From Poronia punctata (Eukaryota > Ascomycota > Sordariomycetes > Xylariales > Xylariaceae), in assembly GCA_022579005.1 (NCBI GenBank), contig MU402009.1, positions 1 to 11,120 on the forward strand: DNA of 11,120 bases. The letters are read 5' to 3'. Positions 1-9,255 of this stretch are shown piece by piece (the stretch's first letter is position 1; every line of letters begins with the position of its first letter). The position numbers and the translations under genes were made by a program. The notes beneath the pieces were generated by a model. That model was not told the DNA's origin, did not search any database, and saw only the letters and a list, made by a program, of their open reading frames with translations.

Positions 1-476
1 GTATAAAAAAAAATTTAAAAAAAAAGTATTATAAATAAAAAAAAACTAAACTTTTAAACAATTTTTTAATTTAATAGCTAAAAAAATTTAAAGCTTTTAA
101 ATTATATAAAATAACTTATATAAATTAAACTATTTAATTTATTAAAACTATAATAAATAAGTTTTTTTAAAAATTAATACTTTAGCTAAAAAAAGCTATA
201 AAGTTATAATATTTTACTTAAAAAAGCTATAAAAAAAAAGTTTTATATTAATAAACAATATATAGCCTATTATATATTTTAGCAAAGTGCTTATAAAAGC
301 TAAAAAATAATACTATATAATAAAACTAAAAGTATTATACTTTATTTAGCTTTATAAATAGCTTAAGCTTTAATTATAATCTTATAAATACTAAATTATT
401 ATTTTAACTAATTATAAAGCTATAAAAAATATTATTAATTAAAAAAACTTTATAATAATAAACGTAGTTAAAATAA
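1..476. other. AT-rich DNA outside the verifiable inverted repeat
   Basis: This stretch has no open frame and no recognisable motif. It is dominated by A runs, T runs and TA steps, with isolated GC pairs mostly inside AGCT or GCTT contexts, the same damage pattern as the rest of the window. It lies directly outside the last base of the left arm that can be paired with the right arm, whose copy is cut by the window end. It is probably more of the same repeat, but this cannot be shown here. Confidence 0.6.
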
Positions 477-2340
477 ATTTACATTTAGTATAAGCTTTAA
501 TATATATAAAACAATATAAACTTAATATTTATTATATATTAAAAAAAGTAAATTTAGTGCTAAATATACTATTACGCTTACTTATAATACTAAACAATAA
601 TAATAATAAAAAAGCTAATAAAAATACTAATATACTAAACAATATTATATTTAAATATATATACTTAATATATAATATTTAATTAGTAAATTTTTTTTAA
701 ATAAAACTAATTAATATATATTAAAAAAATAAACAAACTACTAAAATACTAAAAGCTATTAATTTAAATACTAAACTAAAATTTAAATTTTAAAAAATAC
801 TAGATAGCCTTTTATATTATACTTTATATAAAGCACTAAAATAACTAGTTATTTTTAAAAATTATATATAAAACCTATTATAAAAAGTATACAATAATGC
901 TTATTATTTTAAGTTTTGCTAAATAGCAAACATACTATAAAAATATTATATATATAACCTTATAAAGTATATTTAATAATATTTAGCATATTGTTTATAA
1001 TATTTTATTAATAAAACAAATAAAAGCAAGCTTTTTAAATTAATAAAACTAATATTAACTTTTAATATTTTATATTATATAGTTACTATAAACTTTATTA
1101 TAAAAATGCTAATAATATTATTATAAAAAATTTTCTAGCAAATACCTAGCTATAATATATATAATTATTTACTTACTATTACTTATAAATTTAATAAAAA
1201 AACAATTTTTATACTAAAAAACATTAAGTATATAGCTACTAAATAAAGCTTAGTTATTATTAAAATATTAATGCTTTATAAATAAAAAATACTATTATAT
1301 ATAATTTTAAATAAAGATTTAAAATTTATTTTATAACTTTAAAAAACTTTATTTACTAAAATAACTACTAAGTTATTTAAATTTATAATATATTATTTAT
1401 AAACTAATAAATAGTTTAAAAAAAAACTAAAATATTAAAATTACTATTTACTATTATTATATAGCATTAAATATTTTATAAACTTTTATTATTATACCTT
1501 TTTAATATATACTAAATAATGCTTATTAAAAAACTATTAAACGCTTTTTTAATAAAGTAGTACTAAGATTTAAGCTATAAAATTTAATTTTTATTATAAA
1601 CGTCTTATAAAACGCAATTAATTATAAGCTTGCTAAATAACTATATTAAAAAAAAGCTTAAATTATAATAAACTTTACTATAGCTAATATAAAAATTAAA
1701 TATAATAAAACTAAATAATATTAAAAATATAATATAAAAAATAAAGTATACTTAAAGCTATATAAAAAATATAATTTACTAAGTAAACTATACTAAAAAT
1801 AATTATAATAAAAAGTTAAACCTTTTATAGTACTTAAAAAAGTTAATAATCTAGCTTATAAATTAAATTCTTTTAAATACTAAAAAATTTATTAGGTAAT
1901 ATTAGTTATATACCTATATTTAGCGCTTAAAAAAACTAACTTATACTTTTAATATAAGCTAAAACTAGGGTAAGTATATGCAAATAAAAATAATAAACAA
2001 TAAAAGTTATTTAAAATAGCTTAACTTTTTAAACAATAAATTTTAAAAGCTAGCTAAAAAACTATACTAAAATACTTAGTTAAATAAAAAAAATATTTAC
2101 TTATATATAATATATAATACTTAAAAAAACTCCTTATATAAAATACCTTTAAACTAATTTATTAATATAATATAATATACTTATTATTACTTAATAAGCT
2201 AAAAAGCAAAGCAATAAATAAACTTACTAAAAATATATTTAAATTGCTACTATACTTATAATTAAATAAATAAAAGCTAATATAAATTATATTTAAAACA
2301 AATATATAAGTATAGTTATTTACTACTAACTATAATTAAA

Positions 2341-2590
2341 CATACCTTTTTTATATTAAATATAACACCTTTTATAAATACTAACATTTTTTTTTTACAC
2401 TTTTAGCTATTTGTTTTTTATTTTTCTAACTTTAAACAATAGCACTAAGCGTTTAATATAATAAAGTGCTATTTAACGTTTCTTTTTTTTTTAATTATTT
2501 ACTTTTATTTTAATTATATATTTTGCTATTACTTATTTAAACAAATGCAATTATATTTTCTAATAATAACTTTTTATAAACAAAGCTTTT
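2341..2590. other. Block with reversed A/T strand bias (left copy)
   Basis: The left arm is A-rich on the plus strand, but this block is T-rich with several runs of 5 to 12 T. It is present in the right arm (about 9006-9255) with the same boundaries, so it predates the separation of the arms or belongs to the element itself. It could be a non-coding junction between two open reading frames of the original element, or an older nested insertion in the opposite orientation. No terminal repeats or duplicated target site were recognised. Boundaries are approximate. Confidence 0.5.
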
Positions 2591-3399
2591 ATAAGTTATA
2601 TTTTAATAATAAAAACAATATAATATAATATATAATAATACTAAACACTTATATAAGCTATTTTTTAATATATTAAAAGTAGTAAATAATAATAAACTTT
2701 AGCGCTAATTATGTTTACTTAACTAATATAGCATTAATAAAATAAAATATAATATTTATTAAACTATACTTTTATACTAGCAAAATATTTTTAAAAATAT
2801 AGCACTAAAACTATAAATATAACTAAAAATTATTATATTATATTTAATATAATATAAACTAAAAAGTAAACTATTTAATAACTAGCTATAAATAATAACT
2901 AAAAAACTGCTTTATATAGCTAAACATGCTAGCAACGCTAAAAATTAAGCAAACAATATATAAATTATTATTAATAAAATAAAACTAAAAAAACTTAAAG
3001 CTTTTAAAATTGTAAAAAATACTTAACTTAGTATAAGTACTATGCTAATAGTAATTTTATAAATACTATAAAATATAGTATTTATTTAATTACTTTATAA
3101 TTTTATATAAAAACAAGTATTATAATATTAAAAATAGTAAGCTAATAAATAAAGACTTAAATATAAAAAAGCATTATTAAAAATAATAATACTAACTAGT
3201 ATATTAATATTAATTTTTAAGTTAATAAAAACTTTATGCTTAGATTTATTAACATTTTAATTATAATTAAAAGCGTTAAACTTATAAACAGCAAATATAT
3301 TTATATAAAGCAAACTATAGCTTAAAAACTTAAAACCTTTATTACTTATAAATTTAAAGTTATTATTAATAACGATTTTATAAATAATAAATAATAGTT

Positions 3400-3554
3400 T
3401 ATTGCTATTAAAGCTAGTAACTAAGGTTGTATAGCTAATAGCTAATATAATAATGCTATTATTATTAAACCTAGCATTTAAGGTTATATAAATAATAGCT
3501 AATATAACAATACTATTATTATTAAACCTAGTACTTAAAGTTATATAAATAATA
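3400..3554 (+). repeat. 57-bp tandem repeat, about 2.7 units (left arm)
   Basis: Two full 57-bp units lie at 3441-3497 and 3498-3554. A more diverged partial unit of about 40 bp precedes them (3400-3440). The full units differ at only a few positions, nearly all transitions, such as ATGCTATT against ATACTATT and CTAGCATTTAAGG against CTAGTACTTAAAG. The unit length is 19 codons, and each unit reads in plus frame 2 with TAA at the same two places, as expected if both were CAA or CGA before mutation. This suggests a 19-residue protein repeat in the original element. The right arm has only one full unit. Confidence 0.85.
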
Positions 3555-4320
3555 GCTAACTAAACAACGCTTAGTATAATAATGCTAATAAATACTATAA
3601 AAACAATATTTTTTAAAGCGTTTAAAAAGAATATATAAAAAACAAATTATAAAACAAGCTAAATATGTAAAAATAATAATTTAAAAAACTAAATAAACTT
3701 AAAAACTATAATAATTTATTTACTAAATTAATAAATAAATTTAAAACCTTATTAGTATTATATAAATTAAATAAGCTTAGTAGCATTTTTAAAAAAAAAA
3801 CTTAATAACCTTAAAAAATAAAGAATATTTAATAAAATACTAGAAAATATTAGACCTAGCTTTAAAAAATATTATAACTATATTTATATGCTAGTAAATA
3901 AAAAAATTAAATATAAACTTAAAAAAGCTATTTATAGCAAGCTAATATAAACCTAAGTAGTAAATATAATATAAAATATAATTTCTGCTATACGCGTTAA
4001 AAATGCAGCAATACAAATAGCAAAAATAGCAATTGTTAACTAAGTATTTATAATTTTTAAATTATTTAAATAAAAAACTAAGTATTAAACTAAAAAGTTA
4101 TAATAAAAAATTAATAGTATGCAAACTATTATAATATAACTATAAGCAAATGTTTAAAAAATACGCTAAAAGGTTAACAGCTTTAAATTTTAAAATAAAA
4201 ACTATAAAAACATTATAAGCTAGCAAAAAAATAATACTAAATAAAGCGCAAACTTAAATAAAAGCAAAAAACTAAAGTAATAAATAATAGTTTAAAAAAC
4301 AATTATAATTTAAAACAATA
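3425..4320 (+). pseudogene. Coding remnant of the arm element, stop-riddled
   Basis: Several stretches stay open on plus and look protein-like (Lys, Ile, Leu, Asn rich), interrupted mainly by TAA or TAG codons that a single transition could have made from CAA, CAG, CGA or TGG. The clearest are 3680-3802 (41 codons, frame 2, the frame of the 57-bp repeat), 3843-3947 (35 codons, frame 0), 3975-4040 (22 codons, frame 0) and 4150-4215 (22 codons from an ATG, frame 1). The frame changes imply small indels, one of them beside the A run at 3791-3800. The 3975-4040 segment overlaps a less mutated patch. The helical, charged character would suit a retroelement capsid-like or coiled-coil protein, but I do not recognise the family. 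Confidence 0.4.
3801..3835 (+). repeat. Short direct repeats flanking a 27-bp indel
   Basis: CTTAATAA at 3801-3808 and TTTAATAA at 3828-3835 share TTAATAA and are offset by 27 bp. The right arm has a single copy of this motif at about 7848-7855 and lacks the 27 bp between. This is the usual result of slippage or recombination between short direct repeats, so the right arm most likely carries the deletion. Confidence 0.65.
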
Positions 4321-4628
4321 ACGCTAACAATATAAGCTTATTATTATTTTTTAGTAAATAATATATAATATAAAGCTAAAAAATATAAGTTATTTATATA
4401 TACGTTAAATTTTATAAATATAAAATAAAAACAACATTTGCAAGTAACAATATTTATAAGTAATATTTATAAAATATAGCTTAGCATTACTTATAAAAAA
4501 TATTTAACAAGAAATACAAAATAGCTTTATATTATTTATTAATAAAAAAACAAAAACGTTTTTTATTTTGTTTTTTTAAAAGAAAGCAAACTAATATAGT
4601 ATATTTAAACGATCTAAAAGATTTTTAG

Positions 4629-4780
4629 TATATAGTTATATAACCTAGTTATATAACCTATAGTTACATAACTACTAACTAGTGCTCTAAGCATCTTTAT
4701 AAAGTAGCTCTAGCTACTAACGGCTATCCTAGATCCTAGAATTAATCTATTCTATTTTAATCAACTGACTTAATACTATT
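4629..4780 (+). repeat. LTR-like inner end of left arm, weakly mutated
   Basis: This is the inner end of the left arm. G+C is about 40% at 4681-4740, against about 12% in the core. It retains TpC and CpC steps (TATCCTAGATCC, AATCTATTCT, CAACTGACTT) that are almost absent elsewhere. The tail, rich in TCTATTCTA-like steps and ending in CAACTGACTTAATA, resembles the 3' ends of many fungal LTRs that close with CTTAACA, which RIP would turn into CTTAATA. This resemblance is from general familiarity, not a database match. Being the inner end of a plus-strand element, it would be a 3' LTR. No second LTR is in view, and the start is uncertain. Confidence 0.4.
4635..4672. repeat. Three copies of palindrome GTTATATAAC (left)
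   Basis: The perfect 10-bp palindrome GTTATATAAC lies at 4635-4644 and 4648-4657, and GTTACATAAC, one base different, lies at 4663-4672. Start-to-start spacing is 13 and 15 bp. All three fall near the outer edge of the LTR-like segment, where promoter or enhancer elements would sit in an LTR. A regulatory role is inference only. Confidence 0.6.
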
Positions 4781-5090
4781 ATATATAGCAAAAGCAAAAT
4801 TAATTAAATTATATTTTTAAAATCTTTTTATTTATTACTATTTAGTAATATTAATTTTATTAATAAAATATTAGTACTTAATATATTTAATAAAAATAAC
4901 CTAAGCTATTAAAAGCTAAAAATATTTAGCTTTTTTTTATTTTTATATAATATATTTTTTAAGCACTTTTTTAAAAGTTAAAAAATAAAAAGCTTTTATT
5001 ATAAAACATATAAAGCGCTAAAAGCTTTAGCTTAATTTTAAAGCTAAGTTTTAAGCTAACTTTAAAAGCACTTATAGCATATACTTACTA
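4781..5090. other. Left flank of the core, no gene
   Basis: The inverted-repeat match stops at 4780, or at most 4788 if a weak 6-of-8 match is counted. What follows has no partner in the right arm. It is mixed A-rich and T-rich DNA with AGCTT-type remnants and small AT palindromes such as that around 4851-4872. No terminal inverted repeat of the core transposon candidate could be found here on comparison with 6841-6902. Confidence 0.5.
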
Positions 5091-5099
5091 TATAGCTGC

Positions 5100-6860
5100 T
5101 TAATAAAAAAAAGTTGCTACTATAATAAAAAAATAGCAAAAAAAATAAAACAAAAATATAAACTAGCAATAGCTAACTATATAAAAAAATATAAAAGTAA
5201 AAAAATATATAAACTTATTGCTATTGCTTTAAAAGTATAAAAAAAATTAACTTAGTAAAAACTTAAATAATTAAACGTTTTTAATTAAAAATAATATTTA
5301 AAACTTTAATATTAAAATAAACTAAAAAAACAATAAACTTTAAAAAAATATTACTAATATAATAAAAAAATAAAATAAAAAAGTTAACAAGCAAATAACT
5401 AAATAAAATAAAATATTTTATAATAAAACTAAAAAACTTAAAACTTACTATAAAAAAATTAATAAGCAAATAAACAAAGTTAATAATATATTAAAAAATA
5501 TTAATATAGCACTTGCTATATTAATAGTTTTAAGCAAAAATAATTATGCTTTAAATATTAGCGTTAATAAAAAACTACTAAAATATAGCAGCACTAATTA
5601 AAATATTTAAAATTAAAATAATGCTTTTAACTTTATAAGCATAAATTATTAATAAAGCATAACTAATAAAAGTATACTTAACTTTATAACGCTATAATAC
5701 TTAAAAATATTAAAAAGCATTATTAATAATATATATTTTTTAAATAAATTTTTAAACTTTTATAAGTTTAATAAAATATAAAGCATAAGTAGTGCTTAAA
5801 AAAACATTTAAACTATGTTTTTAAATACGTTTTTTTAAAAAAATACTAAATACTTTAATAGTTATAAAGCAAAAAACAAAGTAGTTTTTTTATATAAATA
5901 CTAACTAAGCAAAGCTAATAAAAATATATTAAATAAGCTATAAAATATTTAAAATAAGCTATAATAAGCGCTAGTTTTTTATAACTTATAAGCTAGCCAT
6001 ATATTAAGCAAAATAAAAAAAAATCTTTAAGCTATAATTTATTTTTTATAAAGTATTTAAAAAGCTATATAAGCTAACTTATTAAAAGCTATAATATAAG
6101 TTTTTAAGTAGGATAATATATTATATAGCTTATTTATAGCGTTTATATTTATATAAGCAGCTACTAATAAATTAGTAAGCTAATATATAAACTATTTAAA
6201 AACTTTTTTTTATAAGCTATTTACTATTAATATATAAACTTTATAAATATATAAAGTAATATTTAAAAAACTATAAGTTAAAATATTAAAAATCTAAATA
6301 TATATAAAAGCAAAAGCTTAAAGCCTAAGCAATAAAAAAGTTATTAAATATATAGTTTAATATACTAAAATAGTAGCACGCGTAAAAAGCAAATATAATA
6401 GCAACACTACTAATACTAGCATATATAGTAGCAATACTAAGCTATTTAGCTTTATAAAAGCTATTATTTTTAATTTAAAATATAATAAACAAGCTATTTA
6501 CTATATTAAAAAAAAGAAAAAACTAAAAAAAAGTAGCTTTATAGCTTAAACTTACTAAAACTATAATTAGCAGTAAAAGTAAATAAATAAATACCTTTTA
6601 AAAGGCAGCTAAAAAAAGTTTAATAATAATAGCTAATACTTATAAAAAAATAACTTTAAGCATAATAACTAAATTAATAACTATGCTAACAATTATATTA
6701 AAAAAAGTAAAAATATTATAATTAAAAAAAAGCTATTTTATAAAAAGCTTTATTAATTTATAAAAAAACGCTAGCTTAAAAAAAGTAATAAAATAAACTA
6801 AGCCTACTGTATAAAAAATAATAAAAAAAATTATAATAGCGCTGCTAATTAGTTACTAGC
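5100..6860 (+). pseudogene. Possible RIP-killed pogo/Fot1-type transposase
   Basis: No frame is intact, but weak landmarks appear on plus in the expected order and spacing. At 5211-5283 (frame 0) the translation reads LIAIALK, then KKLT, then LNVF, like the N-terminal helix-turn-helix of pogo-type transposases. At 5755-5778 (frame 1), about 180 codons later, NFYKFNKI is what RIP would make of a YNFDET-like first catalytic motif (D to N, E to K, T to I). At 6361-6546 (frame 1, 62 open codons) the end is Lys-rich, KKKKKLKKSS, where the family has a basic C-terminus often followed by Gly-Gly. At 6808-6840 (frame 1) a Cys, Lys and Asn-Tyr-Asn-Ser series sits where some family members have a zinc knuckle, but two of the cysteine positions do not fit. 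Total length of about 560-580 codons suits the family. No later catalytic motif was read with confidence. Confidence 0.35.
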
Positions 6861-6902
6861 TAAACATTTTAAAGAAAAATAACTTTAAAAATAACTATAG
6901 CT
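6861..6902. other. Right flank of the core
   Basis: This short unpaired stretch lies between the end of the transposase candidate and the inner end of the right arm. It does not resemble the left flank of the core in either orientation, so no terminal inverted repeat is supported. Confidence 0.4.
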
Positions 6903-7054
6903 AATAGCATTAAGTTAGTTAGTTAAAATAAAATAAATTAATTTTAAAATCTAAAATAGCCGTTAATAGCTAAAGCTACTTTATAAAAATGCTTAAAGCA
7001 CTAGTTAGCAATTATATAACTATAAGTTATATAGCTAGGTTATATAACCATACA
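6903..7054 (-). repeat. LTR-like inner end of right arm, strongly mutated
   Basis: This is the inverted copy of 4629-4780. Over the 232 bp compared (left 4549-4780) the two copies differ at 28 positions, of which 26 are transitions. In 19 of those 26 the right copy carries the T or A state. It is therefore the more heavily mutated copy of the same sequence, with TpC steps converted to TpT. Confidence 0.4.
7011..7048. repeat. Three copies of palindrome GTTATATAAC (right)
   Basis: These are the right-arm counterparts: ATTATATAAC at 7011-7020, GTTATATAGC at 7026-7035 and GTTATATAAC at 7039-7048. Spacing is the same as on the left. Only the last is a perfect palindrome; the other two differ from it by one transition each. 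Confidence 0.6.
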
Positions 7055-7362
7055 CTAAAAATTTACTAAATTGTTTAAATATACTATATTAGTTTGCTTT
7101 CTTTTAAACAAACAAAATAAAAAACGTTTTTGTTTTTTTATTAATAAATAATGCAAAGCTATTTTATATTTTTTATTAAATATTCTTTATAAGTAATGCT
7201 AAGCTATATTTTGCAAATATTATTTATAAATATTATTACTTATAAATATTATTTTTATTTTATATTTATATAATTTAACGTATATATAAATAACTTATAT
7301 TTTTTAGCTCTATATTATATATTATTTGCTAAAAAATAATAATAAGCTTATATTATTAGCGT

Positions 7363-8173
7363 TATTGTTTTAAATTATAATTATTTTTTAAACTATTATT
7401 TATTGCTTTACTTTTTTGCCTTTATTTAAGTTTACGCTTTATTTAGCATTATTTTTTTACTAGTTTATAATGTTTTTATAGTTTTTATTTTAAAACTTAA
7501 AGCTGTTAACCTCTTAGCATATTTTTTAAACGTTTGCTTATAGTTATATTATAATAATTTACATACTATTAATTTTTTATTACAACTTTTTAGTTTAATA
7601 CTTAGTTTTTTATTTAAATAATTTAAAAACTATAAATGCTTAGTTAATAATTACTATTTTTGCTATTTATATTACTATATTTTTTATATATATAGCAAAA
7701 ATTATATTTTATATTATATTTACTATTTAAGTTTATATTAGCTTGCTATAAATAGCTTTTTTAAGTTTATATTTAATTTTTTTATTTACTAGCATATAAA
7801 TATAGTTATAATATTTTTTAAAGCTAGGTTTAATATTTTTTAGTATTTTATTAAGTATTTTTTTAAAAATGCTGCTAAGCTTATTTAATTTATATAATGC
7901 TAACAAAGTTTTAAATCTATTTATTAATTTAGTAAATAAATTATTATAGTTTTTAAGTTTATTTGGTTTTTTAAATTATTATTTTTATATATTTAGCTTG
8001 TTTTATAATTTGTTTTTTATATATTCTTTTTAAACGCTTTAAAAAATATTGTTTTTATAGTATTTATTAGCATTATTATACTAAGCGTTGTTTAGTTAGC
8101 TATTATTTATATAACTTTAAATGCTAGGTTTAATAATAATAGCATTATTATATTTACTATTATTTATATAACT
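7363..8173 (-). pseudogene. Coding remnant of the arm element, right copy
   Basis: This is the inverted copy of the left remnant at 3425-4320, read on minus. It is shorter by one 57-bp unit and by a 27-bp segment near 7846-7856. Both losses are multiples of three, so they need not have broken the frame. Several positions that are still C or G on the left are T or A here, for example across 7660-7700. Family unknown. Confidence 0.35.
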
Positions 8174-8197
8174 TTAGTTGCTAGCTTTAATAGTAAT
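8101..8197 (-). repeat. 57-bp tandem repeat, about 1.7 units (right arm)
   Basis: One full unit lies at 8101-8157 and a partial diverged unit at about 8158-8197. It is the reverse complement of the left-arm array with one full unit missing. The flanking sequence on both sides continues to match the left arm, so the difference is a clean gain or loss of one unit. Confidence 0.8.
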
Positions 8198-9005
8198 AAA
8201 CTATTATTTATTATTTATAAAATTATTATTAATAATAACTTTAAATTTATAAGTAATAAAAGTTTTAAGTTTTTAAACTATAGTTTGCTTTATATAAATA
8301 TATTTGCTATTTATAAGTTTAATACTTTTAATTATAATTAAAATATTAATAAATTTAAGTATAAAGTTTTTATTAACTTAAAAATTAATATTAACGTACT
8401 AGTTAGTATTGTTATTTTTAATAATGCTTTTTTATATTTAAGTTTTTATTTATTAGCTTACTATTTTTAACATTATAATACTTATTTTTATATAAAATTA
8501 TAAAGTAATTAAATAAATACTATATTTTATAGTATTTATAAAATTATTATTAGTATAATACTTATATTAAGTTAAGTATTTTTTATAATTTTAAAGGCTT
8601 TAAGTTTTTTTAATTTTATTTTATTAATAATAATTTATATATTATTTACTTAATTTTTAGCGTTGCTAGTAAGTTTAGCTATATAAAGTAGTTTTTTAGT
8701 TATTATTTATAGCTAGTTATTAAATAGTTTGCTTTTTAGTTTATATTATATTAAATATAATATAACAATTTTTAGTTATATTTATAGTTTTAGTACTATA
8801 TTTTTAAAAACATTTTACTAATATAAAAGTATAGTTTAGTAAATATTATATTTTATTTTATTAATGCTATAGTAATTAAGTAAATATAATTAGTGCTACG
8901 TTTTATTATTATTTACTACTTTTAATATATTAAAAAATAGCTTATATAAGTATTTAGTATTATTATATATTATATTATACTGTTTTTATTATTAAAGCAT
9001 AACTT

Positions 9006-9255
9006 ATAAAGGCTTTATTTATAAAAAGTTGTTATTAAAAAATATAATTATATTTGCTTAAATAAGTAATAGTAAAATATATAATTAAAATAAAAGTAAA
9101 TAATTAAAAGAAAAAAACGTTAAATAGTACTTTATTATATTAAACGCTTAGTGCTATTATTTAAAGTTATAAAAATAAAAAAAAAATAGCTAAAAGTGTA
9201 AAAAAAAAATGTTAGTATTTATAAAAGGTATTATATTTAATATAAAAAAAAGTAT
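9006..9255. other. Block with reversed A/T strand bias (right copy)
   Basis: This is the inverted partner of 2341-2590. Here the plus strand turns A-rich inside a T-rich arm. The match is direct: for example, the GCTTAGTGCT at 9146-9155 pairs with AGCACTAAGC at 2441-2450. Mismatches with the left copy include C/T and G/A transitions and at least two transversions. Confidence 0.5.

Larger units (their letters stand above)
477..4780 (+). mobile_element. Left arm of giant inverted repeat; RIP-degraded transposon
   Basis: This segment is the reverse complement of 6903-11120. Anchor points compared by eye are 491 with 11106, 2441 with 9155, 3555 with 8100, 4581 with 7102 and 4780 with 6903. Only two sizeable indels were found: one 57-bp tandem unit and one 27-bp segment. 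Identity in the stretches compared ranges from about 88% to 96%, and most mismatches are transitions. The plus strand is A-rich, and the best coding remnant (3425-4320) reads on plus, so the element probably reads left to right and ends near 4780 in an LTR-like sequence. From 477 to 2340 nothing is recognisable. An LTR retrotransposon is the favoured class, but no reverse transcriptase or integrase motif could be read. The outer end is not in view. Confidence 0.85.

Noticed and set aside
4441..4475. Short repeats of the type AATATTTATAA(G/A)TAA.
   Set aside because: The units are short, AT-only and imperfect, and differ between arms by simple substitutions. They are not distinguishable from the low-complexity background.
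5165..5228. A 9-bp inverted repeat (AGCAATAGC and GCTATTGCT) as a structured RNA or transposon terminus.
   Set aside because: The loop is 46 bases, there is no further pairing, and such short matches are expected in sequence this low in complexity.
5281..5469. A 62-codon open frame on the minus strand, rich in Phe, Ile, Tyr and Leu.
   Set aside because: Its first codon is TTG, not ATG (complement of CAA at 5467-5469). Its composition is simply the complement of an A-rich strand, and the plus strand here carries better transposase-like traces. It is a chance frame in low-complexity DNA, not a membrane protein.
6361..6546. A 62-codon open frame on plus as a possible small gene.
   Set aside because: It has no ATG near its start and begins directly after a TAA. 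It is kept only as part of the core transposase remnant.
6808..6849. A zinc knuckle (CX2CX4HX4C) at the C-terminus of the core remnant.
   Set aside because: The first Cys and a His-to-Tyr position fit, but both other Cys positions read AAT, which a single C-to-T or G-to-A change cannot make from TGT or TGC. Too weak to call as a feature.
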